The notes: a model not told the origin generated them from the sequence alone. Shown: positions 26,398 through 35,390, numbered from the stretch's first letter. The stretch: DNA of 47,623 bases from Robertmurraya kyonggiensis (GCF_005116465.1 NZ_SWBM01000012.1:1-47623); one strand, 5' to 3'. Program-made: numbers and translations.

Positions 26398-27108
26398 ATG
26401 ATTCGCGTGTTGATCGTTGAAGATGATCCAATGGTAGCCGAGTTAAATAAACGTTATTTGGAGAGTATTGAGGGATTTCAAGCCGCAGCAATTGCTTCCT
26501 CAGTGAAGGATGCAAAGCACTTCCTTGCAAGCAATGAAGTAGAATTGATTTTGTTGGATGTATACATGCCTGGAGATAACGGCCTTACTTTATTAGCTTA
26601 TATTCGCGAGTCCGATTTTAGAATGGATGTCATTTTAATAACCGCAGCTTCTGATATTAAGACAATTCAAAGTGCATTGCGCTTTGGCACAATTGATTAT
26701 TTAATCAAGCCGTTCACGTTTACTCGTTTAAAGGAGGCACTCATTGCCTATCAGCAAAAAGTGGAATTTCTCGGGTGTCATTCAAATCAAATTAATCAGC
26801 AAGAACTAGATGAAATACTTTTGCAAAAAGAAAAATTACAAGTCTCGCTGGATCTTCCAAAAGGACTAACAAAGCATACGCTTAGTCTAATTTGGGACGA
26901 ATTAAAAGATATTGGTGAACAAGAGTTTTCCACTCTCGAAATTGCCAAGCGTACGGGTATAACAAGAGTGTCAATTCGAAAATATCTAAATTTCCTAGAA
27001 GACATTGGGGTTTTGGAGACCAACATATCCTATGGGGCGATTGGCCGTCCAATCAGCAAGTATGTCTATAATGAAAGCAATGATAGTCTCATATCGGATT
27101 ATTTATAG
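26398..27108 (+). CDS. CitB/DcuR-family response regulator
   Basis: 236 aa. Receiver domain with acidic residues D9/D10, phospho-acceptor D54 (LLDVYMP) and K104 (YLIKPF), then a C-terminal helix-turn-helix (about 175-230, FSTLEIAKRTGITRVSIRKY). It fits DcuR/DctR/CitT regulators. The ATG is 1 bp after the kinase stop codon and GGAAGGTGAG overlaps the kinase end. It probably controls the transporter-fumarate block upstream. Confidence 0.92.
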   Translation: MIRVLIVEDDPMVAELNKRYLESIEGFQAAAIASSVKDAKHFLASNEVELILLDVYMPGDNGLTLLAYIRESDFRMDVILITAASDIKTIQSALRFGTIDYLIKPFTFTRLKEALIAYQQKVEFLGCHSNQINQQELDEILLQKEKLQVSLDLPKGLTKHTLSLIWDELKDIGEQEFSTLEIAKRTGITRVSIRKYLNFLEDIGVLETNISYGAIGRPISKYVYNESNDSLISDYL

Positions 27109-27127
27109 TTTGTTTAATCGATGCTCA

Positions 27128-27163
27128 AAAAGTCCTTCAGAATCGGTCTGGCAGGACTTTTCT
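27128..27163 (+). terminator. Terminator, possibly bidirectional
   Basis: AAAAGTCC at 27128-27135 pairs with GGACTTTT at 27154-27161, with an inner CAGA/TCTG pairing. Being flanked by A- and T-runs, it can serve both the response regulator (plus) and the membrane protein gene ending at 27164 (minus). Confidence 0.75.
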
Positions 27164-27469
27164 TCATTCAGTAACTGCCCAATTCCTCTTAAATATCCCC
27201 ACCAATAACAGCCCTAGTCCAATAATAAATATAATAGGAAACAACAACCACATAATCATTCCTGCCCAACCATTTTGCACAATAAAGGCATAGCTCAGCC
27301 CGATTGCAAAAGAGAAGAACGGTGCAAGCGCAAACATGGTGGTGATGCCCCAAACTATATATTTTCTTTTCTTGGATTTTCCTTTCGTTAATTGAAAAGC
27401 CATAGCTGAGCCAATAATGGCAATTGCATATCCTACGAATATCGCCAATTCATCCCATCCCTTTCCCAA
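27164..27469 (-). CDS. Small membrane protein, hypothetical
   Basis: 101 aa with three hydrophobic segments (about 8-25, 38-60 and 66-91) separated by a basic loop (KGKSKKRKY). Family not recognised. Both possible starts are TTG: 27469, with AGGA before it, or 27448, with AAAGGG before it, giving 94 aa. It is convergent with the response regulator and shares its terminator. Confidence 0.6.
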   Translation of the reverse strand: MGKGWDELAIFVGYAIAIIGSAMAFQLTKGKSKKRKYIVWGITTMFALAPFFSFAIGLSYAFIVQNGWAGMIMWLLFPIIFIIGLGLLLVGIFKRNWAVTE

Positions 27470-27618
27470 AACAAAATCCTACAATTGAATTTTAGCATAA
27501 ATTGGTAAAGGAGAACCGTTACCAAACTAAATCAGACCTCAGACGTACTAAAAAATACACCCACGGCATGAAACCTTATTTTTTGAAGATCGTACTATTA
27601 GAGGAGGGGGAAAAAGAC

Positions 27619-27945
27619 ATGGAATCAAACAAATTATTAGCAGCATTGAGCTATTTTAGTATATTTTTTGCCGGGATTATCGTCCCAATCGTAGTGCTTT
27701 GTGTATCGGGTGATAAGGAAGTGAAGCATCATGCTAAGAAAGCACTTATCTCACACCTACTATTACTCATTCCGGTACCGATCATCATTTTTGCAGCATT
27801 TGCTGACATCATTGGAATCCATCAGGGTGAAGTCCCAATTATGCTTTTCGTTGGGATCATTATTTCCATCATTTTGAGCATAATCATCTTCATTTGGAAT
27901 ATTGTCAAAGGTATTCAAGTATTAAGTAAGGAAACCATAATATAA
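27619..27945 (+). CDS. yvlA: YvlA-like DUF4870 membrane protein
   Basis: 108 aa, the same length as B. subtilis YvlA as I recall it. Hydrophobic segments at about 8-27, 44-62 and 72-98; the motif VKHHAKKALISHLL is a DUF4870 hallmark. The ATG at 27619 follows GAGGAGGGGG; the frame is open to 27502 with no other good site. It begins the yvl group, which in B. subtilis is cell-envelope-stress associated. Biochemical role unknown. Confidence 0.85.
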   Translation: MESNKLLAALSYFSIFFAGIIVPIVVLCVSGDKEVKHHAKKALISHLLLLIPVPIIIFAAFADIIGIHQGEVPIMLFVGIIISIILSIIIFIWNIVKGIQVLSKETII

Positions 27946-27968
27946 AGAGATTTAGGGAGGAAATAGCC

Positions 27969-29066
27969 ATGGAACAAGAAAGAACACGAATTTTAACAAT
28001 GGTAAAAGAAGGGAAGCTTTCTGTCAATGAGGCGCTTGAGTTATTAGATGCACTCGGACAATCTGAGAAAAATCCTGTAACTGGAGAGCTATCGACGAAT
28101 GTGAAATTTGAAGAAGCGAAGAAGGATGATCCTTTTGCCAACCAAAAGTTTCACGCAGCAAAGGATAGAATCTTTGAATTCGTGGATACTGCGATTCAAA
28201 AGATAAAGGATATCGACTTGGATTTTAATTTTGGACAATCAACGGAGATTTCTCATAACTTTCAAGAGAGTGACGTATATTTGAAGGAGATAGATGTGGA
28301 CATCGCCAACGGTTCTGTGAAAATCGTTCCGTGGGAGAAGCAGGATGTTAGCGTGGAGTGCGAGGCAAAGGTATACCGCGTCGATTCTCAAGAAGAAGCT
28401 CGCGATACGTTCTTGAAAGATGTCACTTTTGCGATTGACGGGGGCAAACTTCGTTTTAATACTCAGCAAAAGTGGATGAAAGTCCAAGCAACACTTTATA
28501 TTCCACAATCGGAGTATGAACATGTTAAGATAAGAATGTTTAACGGTTCAGTCGATAGTGAAAACTTACATGTAGAAAAGTATCATGTGAAAACAGCCAA
28601 TGGAAAAATCAATCTGTATAGTCTCACGAGCAAGTACGTAGATGCGGAGACAGCGAACGGTCAAATTGAGGTTCGTGATGGAAACATTGATGATCTCGAA
28701 ATGGAAACACTCAATGGAGCGATTAAAATCGATGGAAACTTTCGAAAGCTCGACGTTCAATCCTTCAATGGTGGCATTGATTGTTCTGTGAACAATACAA
28801 ACTGTGAAATCATTGAGGTGAAAACGGCAGCGGGTGGTATTAAGTTGTATATTCCAGAAGCATCAGTGATTTCCGGTGAGCTGAAATCGAATCTAGGAAA
28901 TTTTAATGATATTGACCGAAGTGGCATTCAGGTGCTTGAGGAAAAAAGTGAAGTGATGCAGAAGCTGCTTCGTTTTCTACCAGTTTCACATGCTGAACAA
29001 ATTACGAGAATTGGAGCCGACGCAAAAACGGGCTCGATTTCTCTAAAAAGAGTAAAATCTATATAA
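27969..29066 (+). CDS. yvlB: YvlB-like DUF4097 beta-repeat protein
   Basis: 365 aa, YvlB-sized. An N-terminal helical module (ILTMVKEGKLSVNEALELLD) precedes a long DUF4097 domain (about 90-340) made of repeating strands with 'NG' turns (DIANGSVKI, MFNGSVDSENL, TANGKINLY, TLNGAIKIDG, SFNGGIDC), predicting a beta-solenoid. No signal peptide, so it is probably cytoplasmic or membrane-peripheral. AGGGAGG precedes the ATG. It follows yvlA after 23 bp. Similar proteins accompany PspC-type and LiaG-like envelope-stress modules. Confidence 0.88.
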   Translation: MEQERTRILTMVKEGKLSVNEALELLDALGQSEKNPVTGELSTNVKFEEAKKDDPFANQKFHAAKDRIFEFVDTAIQKIKDIDLDFNFGQSTEISHNFQESDVYLKEIDVDIANGSVKIVPWEKQDVSVECEAKVYRVDSQEEARDTFLKDVTFAIDGGKLRFNTQQKWMKVQATLYIPQSEYEHVKIRMFNGSVDSENLHVEKYHVKTANGKINLYSLTSKYVDAETANGQIEVRDGNIDDLEMETLNGAIKIDGNFRKLDVQSFNGGIDCSVNNTNCEIIEVKTAAGGIKLYIPEASVISGELKSNLGNFNDIDRSGIQVLEEKSEVMQKLLRFLPVSHAEQITRIGADAKTGSISLKRVKSI

Positions 29067-29096
29067 AAGATCTTTTGACATAAAAGGATGTTGTTT

Positions 29097-29456
29097 ATGA
29101 AGTGGATTTTGGGGATTTTAATAAATGCGGTATTGTTTATCGCGTTGGCAGGATATTTCGGGGATTCTTTTTACATTGAAGGCTTTGGAGCTGCCATTGG
29201 AGCGAGCATTGTCCTTGCTATCCTCAATATATTGGTGAAGCCAATCTTAATTATTTTGACATTACCGATTACCTTAGTCTCGCTTGGATTGTTTTTGTTT
29301 GTGATTAATGGCGTAACGTTGCTTTTAACAGATGCGATTATCGGAGATGCTTTTGAAATCAGTGGACTGGGAATGGCCATTTTCATTTCGGCGATTATGT
29401 CTATTATCAATCTTGTCATTCAGAATTTTATATTGGATAAGAAACAGAAAAAGTAA
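29097..29456 (+). CDS. yvlD: YvlD-like phage-holin-family membrane protein
   Basis: 119 aa, with about four membrane segments (IEGFGAAIGASIVLAILNIL, VKPILIILTLPITLVSLGLF and flanking helices), matching the YvlD/'phage holin family 4' membrane group. The ATG at 29097 is chosen because AAAAGGA at 29081-29087 would be too close to an upstream ATG at 29088. In B. subtilis a PspC-domain gene, yvlC, lies between yvlB and yvlD; only 30 bp separate them here, so yvlC is absent. Confidence 0.85.
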   Translation: MKWILGILINAVLFIALAGYFGDSFYIEGFGAAIGASIVLAILNILVKPILIILTLPITLVSLGLFLFVINGVTLLLTDAIIGDAFEISGLGMAIFISAIMSIINLVIQNFILDKKQKK

Positions 29457-29530
29457 AAGGGCTAGATGGTTGTGAAGGAAAAACTCGACTCCTCGAGGAA
29501 ACTTCTTTTACAGCATCGGCCCTTTTTTAT
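29453..29530 (+). terminator. Terminator after yvlD
   Basis: AAAAGGGC just after the stop codon pairs with GCCCTTTTTT at about 29519-29528, with further partial pairing inside (CTCGA...TCGAG). The outer stem followed by T-rich DNA supports termination, although the loop is long. Confidence 0.55.
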
Positions 29531-29562
29531 TCAGAAAGGTGGGTGTCGATTTTAATAGATTG

Positions 29563-29756
29563 AAAAATAGGCGGAAAAAGTCCTGTTAAATCAAGAAATT
29601 CACCTGTTCTCCCACAAATAAGCGGAATTTTTCCGGTAAAGCTATTCATTTTCAGGATTTTAAGGCTCTTTAGGTCATTTAAGCGGAAAATTTCCGTCAA
29701 TTTCACCTAATATCCATTTATTCATCAAAATAAACGGACTTTCTCCGGTTAAGTGG
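29563..29756. repeat. Four-palindrome AAGCGGAA/TTTCCG element, copy A
   Basis: Four short palindromes of the type AAGCGGAA-n-TTTCCGYTT lie at about 29568, 29618, 29680 and 29731; their GCGG cores are at 29571, 29622, 29683 and 29734 (spacings 51, 61, 51). A second element with the same four-part layout lies at 44378-44574 (spacings 51, 62, 51). Sequences between the palindromes are not clearly conserved. It occupies the gap between yvlD and the convergent amidase gene and holds no gene that I can see. Confidence 0.8.
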
Positions 29757-29787
29757 GTACACCTGTAGAAAATCAAAAAAATAGAGC

Positions 29788-30453
29788 TTATTCAGATATA
29801 ATCGTGGCTTGGTAGCCATCCTTTTTCAGTTTCTCAACCAATTCAGTGGCGGTTGTTTTTTCAGGAAACGGCCCCGCTAAGACTTTATACGTCTTATCTG
29901 ATTTATTCTTCAGTTTGAATTGCCCCTGAATCCCTTTAACAATGGCCTCCGCACAAGTTCTCCGATAGACATCCGAACGAAGCAACTGAACTTCCTCTTT
30001 GTTTGTCATAAATCCACACTCGACGATAATAGCTGGCATTGCTGTAGCCTTAAGGACATGGAAGGTCCCCGTTTTTACACCGCGATCAGTGAGTCCTGTT
30101 GCCACAATTAAGTTTCTTTGCACCTTTTCAGCCAAGGCTGTGGCTACCGCTGGCTTCGTTTTGTATACATAGGTTTCAATCCCGCTGACACTGTTCCAGC
30201 CCGTCCCATAGGCATTTGCATGAATGGAGACAAAACAATCGACATCTAGGTGATTTGCTTTATTCGTGCGCTCCTGAAGAGAGACGTCTTTCGTGTCTGA
30301 ATGAGAAAAATACACTGTCACATCCTCGAAGTTTTCCAAAAGGGACTTCGCATAGCTCGCAACTACTCGATTAAATTCGTATTCGCGCATACCATCTGGA
30401 CTTCTTTTTCCTGGAGTATTGTAACCGTGGCCTGCATCTAATAATATTTTCAT
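29788..30453 (-). CDS. N-acetylmuramoyl-L-alanine amidase, CwlC-like, with SPOR-type tail
   Basis: 221 aa. An Amidase_3 domain (1-178) cleaves the stem peptide from peptidoglycan glycan strands. Zinc ligands and catalytic residues are visible: H9 in LLDAGHG, E24-E26 (REYEFN), the His of SIHANAYG and the Glu of VECGFMTN. The C-terminal ~45 residues (YKVLAGPFPEKTTATELVEK) look like one SPOR repeat for binding denuded glycan. There is no signal peptide, as in B. subtilis CwlC, which acts in mother-cell lysis after sporulation; a prophage-type lysin is the alternative. AAGGAGGG precedes the ATG. It is an insert relative to the B. subtilis order. Confidence 0.9.
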   Translation of the reverse strand: MKILLDAGHGYNTPGKRSPDGMREYEFNRVVASYAKSLLENFEDVTVYFSHSDTKDVSLQERTNKANHLDVDCFVSIHANAYGTGWNSVSGIETYVYKTKPAVATALAEKVQRNLIVATGLTDRGVKTGTFHVLKATAMPAIIVECGFMTNKEEVQLLRSDVYRRTCAEAIVKGIQGQFKLKNKSDKTYKVLAGPFPEKTTATELVEKLKKDGYQATIISE

Positions 30454-30549
30454 GTTCTAACACCCTCCTTTTCCCGATATGGTATACACTATTATCATAT
30501 GTTTGAGAGGCGAAAATGGATATGGTCAATTAAACTCGTACATACAAAT

Positions 30550-30620
30550 TTGGTTATCCGTAAAAAAATGCTAAAATAGAGTGAAACTTTTATTAAGTTA
30601 GAAACACTTCATGCGAAGTG
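30550..30620 (+). promoter_or_regulatory. hprK promoter and leader hairpin
   Basis: TTGGTT at 30550-30555 and TAAAAT at 30572-30577 (spacing 16) form a plausible promoter. Downstream, CACTTC-ATGC-GAAGTG at 30605-30620 is a perfect 6-bp-arm hairpin in the leader, ending 24 bp before the AGGGAGGAG ribosome site of hprK. Confidence 0.4.
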
Positions 30621-30658
30621 ATGAGTAATAGATACAGCCATCAAGGGAGGAGTACCCA

Positions 30659-31594
30659 TTGCCAAAGGTACGCACTAAGGACATTTTAGACAGATTTAAA
30701 CTTGAATTAATCAGTGGTGAAGAAGGGATTAACCGCCCGATTACGATGACGGATATCTCAAGGCCAGGTCTTGAATTGGCAGGCTTTTTTGATTATTATC
30801 CAGCGGAGCGGGTACAACTCTTAGGTAAGACCGAGTTAACCTTCATTCAAAAATTAGATCCAGAAACGCGAGCTGACAGACTCGAGCGACTTTGTACAGA
30901 TATTACGCCTGTTATTATTGTGACAAGGGATATGCCAGTACCAGATGAATTGATTGAAGCATCTGAGCGAGAAGCGGTTCCGGTTTTACGAGCAAAATTA
31001 AAAACGACTCGTTTCTCCAGTCGTTTAACAAACTTTTTAGAAACAAAGCTTGCGCCAACAACCGCTGTTCACGGCGTGTTAATCGATATTTACGGTGTGG
31101 GTGTTTTGATCACTGGTAAAAGTGGTGTCGGTAAAAGTGAAACGGCACTTGAGCTAGTAAAAAGAGGTCACCGACTCGTGGCTGATGACTGCGTTGAAAT
31201 TCGTCAAGAAGATGACGATACATTGGTAGGAAACTCTCCAGAGTTAATTGAACATCTTCTCGAAATTCGTGGTTTGGGCATTATCAATGTAATGACATTG
31301 TTTGGAGCTGGCGCAGTTCGAAGCTTTAAGAAAATTTCCCTTGTTATCAACCTAGAACTATGGGATCAAACGAAGCAATACGACCGTTTAGGTTTGGATG
31401 AAGAAACGATGAGAATCATTGATACATCTATTCCAAAGTTAACAGTGCCGGTTCGTCCAGGACGAAACTTGGCTGTTATCATTGAGGTGGCGGCGATGAA
31501 TTTTCGTTTAAAACGAATGGGTGTGAATGCAGCCGAACAATTTGCGAGCCGCTTATCCGATGTTATTGAAGATGGGGATCACGAAGATAGATAA
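30659..31594 (+). CDS. hprK: HPr kinase/phosphorylase
   Basis: 311 aa, the normal length. HprK phosphorylates HPr (and Crh) on Ser46 in response to glycolytic intermediates and removes the phosphate at high Pi, controlling carbon catabolite repression through CcpA. Visible: the P-loop GKSGVGKSE (about 153-161), the conserved His of [11 protein letters not shown], and the signature [19 protein letters not shown]. The start is TTG, supported by AGGGAGGAG at 30644-30652. It heads the conserved hprK-lgt-yvoD-ppaX-yvoF operon. Confidence 0.96.
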   Translation: MPKVRTKDILDRFKLELISGEEGINRPITMTDISRPGLELAGFFDYYPAERVQLLGKTELTFIQKLDPETRADRLERLCTDITPVIIVTRDMPVPDELIEASEREAVPVLRAKLKTTRFSSRLTNFLETKLAPTTAVHGVLIDIYGVGVLITGKSGVGKSETALELVKRGHRLVADDCVEIRQEDDDTLVGNSPELIEHLLEIRGLGIINVMTLFGAGAVRSFKKISLVINLELWDQTKQYDRLGLDEETMRIIDTSIPKLTVPVRPGRNLAVIIEVAAMNFRLKRMGVNAAEQFASRLSDVIEDGDHEDR

Positions 31595-31623
31595 AAATTT
31601 TTAGAAACAAAGGAGACGGAAGA

Positions 31624-32442
31624 ATGGAAGAAACTATAAAACCTCTTAACCCAATTGCTTTTTCATTAGGACCAATTGATGTTCATTGGTATGGAATTAT
31701 TATCGGTGTTGGACTTGCTCTAGCTCTTTTCCTTGCGATTCGCGAAGGGGAAAGAAGAGGGCTAGAGAAGGATACTTTTGCGGATTTAATGCTGTGGGCA
31801 ATTCCGATTGCGATTATTTCTGCTCGTATTTACTATGTGCTTTTTGAATGGGGCTATTATTCCCAAAATCCTGGCGACATCATCAAGATTTGGAATGGTG
31901 GAATTGCCATTCATGGTGCATTGATTGGTTCAGTCGTTACGGCGTATGTTTTTGCGAAAAAGAAAGGCATTTCCTTCTGGAAACTGACTGATATTGCAGC
32001 GCCAAGCATCATTCTTGGCCAAGCGATTGGCCGCTGGGGAAACTTTATGAACCAAGAAGCTCACGGTGGGGAAGTGAGCCGTGCGTTTTTAGAGAATTTA
32101 TTTTTACCAGACTTTATTGTCAATCAAATGTACATAAATGGTACTTACTATCATCCTACTTTTTTATATGAATCAGTGTGGAATCTGTTAGGGTTTATCC
32201 TATTAATCTCATTACGTCGAGTGAATCTGCGTAGAGGGGAAATGTTCCTGTCCTATGTCATCTGGTATTCAATCGGCAGATTCTTTATCGAAGGGATGAG
32301 AACGGATAGCTTGATGCTGACAGAACACCTGCGCATCGCACAAACGATTTCAATCGCGCTCGTGATCGGGGCGGTTGCTTTACTTGTTTTTAGAAGAGTA
32401 AAAGGTCTTGCGAATGAGAGATACTTAGATCATTCGGCATAA
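31624..32442 (+). CDS. lgt: Prolipoprotein diacylglyceryl transferase
   Basis: 272 aa membrane enzyme with about seven hydrophobic segments. It transfers diacylglyceryl from phosphatidylglycerol to the lipobox cysteine of prolipoproteins, such as the one at 14392. Family motifs: [11 protein letters not shown], the signature [14 protein letters not shown], and [17 protein letters not shown] precedes the ATG. It lies 29 bp after hprK. Confidence 0.96.
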   Translation: MEETIKPLNPIAFSLGPIDVHWYGIIIGVGLALALFLAIREGERRGLEKDTFADLMLWAIPIAIISARIYYVLFEWGYYSQNPGDIIKIWNGGIAIHGALIGSVVTAYVFAKKKGISFWKLTDIAAPSIILGQAIGRWGNFMNQEAHGGEVSRAFLENLFLPDFIVNQMYINGTYYHPTFLYESVWNLLGFILLISLRRVNLRRGEMFLSYVIWYSIGRFFIEGMRTDSLMLTEHLRIAQTISIALVIGAVALLVFRRVKGLANERYLDHSA

Positions 32443-32459
32443 AAAGGGAGACGTAAAAC

Positions 32460-33404
32460 ATGTGGCTTCAGTCAATTCGGAAAGGGCTTCTAGTAGGGCT
32501 TCAAACAGTTTGGACGTTGGGAAAAATTATTTTTCCCGTTACACTTGTTGTTGCTTTTCTTCAGCATACCCCGATTTTACCATGGATCATTGATTTGATT
32601 GCGCCACTGATGGGGCTAATCGGTCTATCTGGGGATGCAGCGATCCCACTTGTAATCGGAAATTTTCTTAATATCTATGCAGCGATCGGGGCCATTTTCA
32701 CCCTTGATTTATCGGTAAAAGAAGTGTTCATTATTGCTGTGATGCTGTCTTTTTCTCACAATATGTTTATCGAATCAAGTGTTGTCACGAGAGTGGGGGT
32801 TAAGCTGTGGGTCGCACTTGTGGTGCGCATTGGCTTAGCCTTTATCTCGGCAATCGTTATCAACTTAGTTTGGCACGGTGGAAATCAGGCTGCGAAATAC
32901 GGCTTGATACCGACTGAAGAAAGTGCCACTGGTTTATGGAATATGATTTTTCATGCCGTGGAAAAAGCAGTGCTTGGGATTGTCCAGCTTGCTATCATTG
33001 TCATTCCGTTAATGGTTGCAATTCAAATCCTGAAAGATTTGAAATGGCTTGCGATTTTTTCAAAATGGATGGCCCCTGTGACCCGCGCGCTCGGAATGAA
33101 AGAAAATACGTCTACGACTCTGGTTGCGGGCCTATTATTCGGCTTGGCTTATGGAGCAGGCGTGATGATTCAGGCGGTAAAAGAAGAAGGCGTGAGTAAG
33201 AAAGATGCTACGCTTGCTGTTATCTTTTTAGCAACTTGTCACGCAGTGGTTGAAGACACGTTGATCTTTGTTCCATTGGGCATTCCAGTATTGCCACTGC
33301 TAACTATTCGCTTAGTGATGGCAATCGTGATTACGGTTATTGTCGCAACGATTTGGAACCGAGCGGGAATTTCGAAAAGAAAGGAAACGACCTATGAGTA
33401 CTAG
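32460..33404 (+). CDS. yvoD: YvoD-like nucleoside-recognition (gate) membrane protein
   Basis: 314 aa with about eight membrane segments. It contains two 'nucleoside recognition'/gate-type halves, each starting with a helix and a turn of the type GGNQAAKYG or [20 protein letters not shown]. It is YvoD by position between lgt and ppaX. Substrate unknown. AAAGGGAG precedes the ATG. It overlaps ppaX by 11 bp. Confidence 0.85.
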   Translation: MWLQSIRKGLLVGLQTVWTLGKIIFPVTLVVAFLQHTPILPWIIDLIAPLMGLIGLSGDAAIPLVIGNFLNIYAAIGAIFTLDLSVKEVFIIAVMLSFSHNMFIESSVVTRVGVKLWVALVVRIGLAFISAIVINLVWHGGNQAAKYGLIPTEESATGLWNMIFHAVEKAVLGIVQLAIIVIPLMVAIQILKDLKWLAIFSKWMAPVTRALGMKENTSTTLVAGLLFGLAYGAGVMIQAVKEEGVSKKDATLAVIFLATCHAVVEDTLIFVPLGIPVLPLLTIRLVMAIVITVIVATIWNRAGISKRKETTYEY

Positions 33405-34050
33405 AAATATTACTACTTTACTATTTGATTTAGATGGAACATTAATTGATACAAATGAATTGATCATCCAATCCTTTTTACACACACTGGGAATCTATTA
33501 CCCTGACCAGTATAAAAGGGAGGACGTACTTCCATTCATGGGTCCTACATTAGTGGAAACGTTCGACTCGATGGATAAAGAGAAAACGGAAGAAATGGTC
33601 CGCATCTATCGGGAATATAATATTTCCAAACATGATTCGCTTGTAACAGAATTTGAAGGCGTTCATGAAACGATTTCTATATTGAAGGAAAAAGGTTTCA
33701 AGCTTGGAATCGTCACGACAAAACGATTAGAGGTTGTGGAAAAAGGGCTGAAGTTAACGAAGCTTGACCCATTTTTCGAGGTGATAGTGGCCATTGATCA
33801 TGTGTCGAAGGCGAAGCCTGATCCTGAGCCGGTTCTAAAAGCACTAGAGCAGCTTGGCTCGAAGCCGGAAGAAGCGATTATGATCGGGGACAATTACCAT
33901 GATATCGAAGGTGGACAAAATGCCGGCACGTTGACGGCTGGCGTTGCTTGGTCGTTAAAAGGGAAAGCGTTCCTTGAACAATACAACCCAGATTTTATGC
34001 TAGATCATATGAAAGATTTGCTTGAGATTGTCGGAGTAGAAGAGCCATGA
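33394..34050 (+). CDS. ppaX: Pyrophosphatase PpaX (HAD superfamily)
   Basis: 218 aa. It hydrolyses the pyrophosphate released when HprK removes phosphate from P-Ser-HPr, pulling that reaction forward. HAD motifs: motif [10 protein letters not shown], motif II threonine in GIVTTKR, motif III lysine in KAKPDPEPV, and motif [14 protein letters not shown]. The ATG at 33394 lies inside the end of yvoD with AGGAAACG before it; the open frame upstream (to 33340) is yvoD sequence in another frame. Confidence 0.94.
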   Translation: MSTRNITTLLFDLDGTLIDTNELIIQSFLHTLGIYYPDQYKREDVLPFMGPTLVETFDSMDKEKTEEMVRIYREYNISKHDSLVTEFEGVHETISILKEKGFKLGIVTTKRLEVVEKGLKLTKLDPFFEVIVAIDHVSKAKPDPEPVLKALEQLGSKPEEAIMIGDNYHDIEGGQNAGTLTAGVAWSLKGKAFLEQYNPDFMLDHMKDLLEIVGVEEP

Positions 34051-34577
34051 GAAGGACCACTCGCTATCCTGTTGAAGGCGCGAATTCCTTGTGGCATGTG
34101 TACAAAACCGTCCCTTTTTGGAAGGTTGTCAAAAACTTTGTGGTCATTCAGATGGCGCGCTACACGCCATTTCTCGGCATGAAAAATTGGCTCTACCGAA
34201 CATTTTTACGAATGAAAGTGGGAGAACAGACGTCCTTCGCCTTAATGGTTATGCTTGATGTTATGTTCCCTGAAAAAATAAGTGTCGGACGCAATACGGT
34301 TATTGGTTACAACACGACGATTCTCGCGCACGAATATTTGATTAAGGAATATCGCTTAGGCGAGGTTCGAATTGGTAGCGAAGTAATGATTGGCGCAAAT
34401 TCAACGATTCTTCCAGGAGTCACAATTGGCGACGGCGCATTCGTTTCAGCAGGAACACTCGTACACAAAGATGTTCCAGCGGGTGCTTTCGTCGGTGGAA
34501 ATCCAATGAAAGTCATATATACCAAAGAAGAGCTATCAGAACGTTGGGCTGATGATATGATATACGGGAAGAAATGA
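34047..34577 (+). CDS. yvoF: YvoF-like hexapeptide acyltransferase
   Basis: 176 aa. Left-handed beta-helix acetyltransferase with repeats ([50 protein letters not shown]) ending GGNPMKVIY. The acceptor is unknown. The ATG overlaps the ppaX stop codon (ATGA). It ends the hprK operon, with a strong terminator 4 bp on. Confidence 0.9.
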   Translation: MRRTTRYPVEGANSLWHVYKTVPFWKVVKNFVVIQMARYTPFLGMKNWLYRTFLRMKVGEQTSFALMVMLDVMFPEKISVGRNTVIGYNTTILAHEYLIKEYRLGEVRIGSEVMIGANSTILPGVTIGDGAFVSAGTLVHKDVPAGAFVGGNPMKVIYTKEELSERWADDMIYGKK

Positions 34578-34581
34578 AAAG

Positions 34582-34619
34582 AAGGACATTACATCTATTG
34601 AATGGTAATGTCCTTTTTT
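34582..34619 (+). terminator. Terminator of the hprK operon
   Basis: AAGGACATTAC pairs with GTAATGTCCTT around an 11-base loop and is followed by TTTTTA. Confidence 0.9.
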
Positions 34620-34687
34620 ATTAAGGAAAGGCATAGCTGCTGGAGAAGGTAGAGATTCTCTAAATTGACATTAAAAGTAGGTGGAAT

Positions 34688-34978
34688 ATGTTTAAAATCT
34701 TCTACAGCATAAGCATTTTAATTTCGGGTTTGCTGTTTTATGTAAGTAATCATATGACACAAACACTAAATATCAATAGTGAGTTTGGTATAGTGGGTGG
34801 TAATGGCAATCCGGGCCTGTTTCCTTGGATTTTCCTCTTTCCCTTCTTTTTATTCTTCGTTTATGGAACTATTAAATTATCGATGCGCCTATTAACTAAA
34901 CTAGCTAAGGCTAAGATATTACAAGAAGAGGGATTTGAAAAAAGAGTATCTGTAATTCAGATTAATTTTCCTGTGTAA
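34688..34978 (+). CDS. Small membrane protein, hypothetical
   Basis: 96 aa with two hydrophobic segments (about 4-20 and 42-65, the latter rich in Phe) and a basic C-terminal tail. Family not recognised. GTAGGTGG precedes the ATG. Its last 17 bp overlap the end of the convergent SRPBCC gene, so no separate terminator is present. Confidence 0.6.
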   Translation: MFKIFYSISILISGLLFYVSNHMTQTLNINSEFGIVGGNGNPGLFPWIFLFPFFLFFVYGTIKLSMRLLTKLAKAKILQEEGFEKRVSVIQINFPV

Positions 34979-35390
34979 GCTCACTATACTTCTTGAAATT
35001 GTCTAGAAAAGCCTGCCAACCTTCTTGTTGCTGATCAATGGGATGCGTGGCTTCTGCATCAAAAGTTTCAATGATTTTCGTGTAGTTATCTTGAGCGATA
35101 AAAGTGATCGTTACTTTTCTTCCGTCTCCAAGCGTGTAAGCAATGAATTCGTTTTTCCTAACTTCATCATAAACTCCACCAAAATCAAAACCGAAGCTTC
35201 CGTCTTTTGCTTCCATTCGTGTAACGAATTTTCCGCCAACCCTTAAATCATTTTCGGCAAATGGTGCATGCCAATCATCAGAAGCAAAAGACCATTTCGT
35301 AATATGCTGCGGTTCGGTCCAAATTTCCCACACTTTACTCACTGGTGCATTGACTGTGGTTTCTACAGTTATTGTTGCTAGATTACTCAT
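34962..35390 (-). CDS. SRPBCC/AHSA1-family protein
   Basis: 142 aa. START-like fold of the Aha1 (AHSA1) C-terminal type: TVETTVNAPVSKVWEIWTEP at the start, DWHAPFAENDLRVGGKF, then FDFGGVYDEV and a long C-terminal helix (GWQAFLDNFKKY). Such proteins bind small hydrophobic ligands; function here is unknown. The ATG at 35390 follows GAGGTG; an in-frame ATG at 35402 sits in the ribosome site. Confidence 0.88.
   Translation of the reverse strand: MSNLATITVETTVNAPVSKVWEIWTEPQHITKWSFASDDWHAPFAENDLRVGGKFVTRMEAKDGSFGFDFGGVYDEVRKNEFIAYTLGDGRKVTITFIAQDNYTKIIETFDAEATHPIDQQQEGWQAFLDNFKKYSELTQEN

Noticed and set aside
27502-27618. N-terminal extension of YvlA by 39 residues
   Set aside because: Hydrophilic, no ribosome site at the upstream start; GAGGAGGGGG lies directly before the ATG at 27619.
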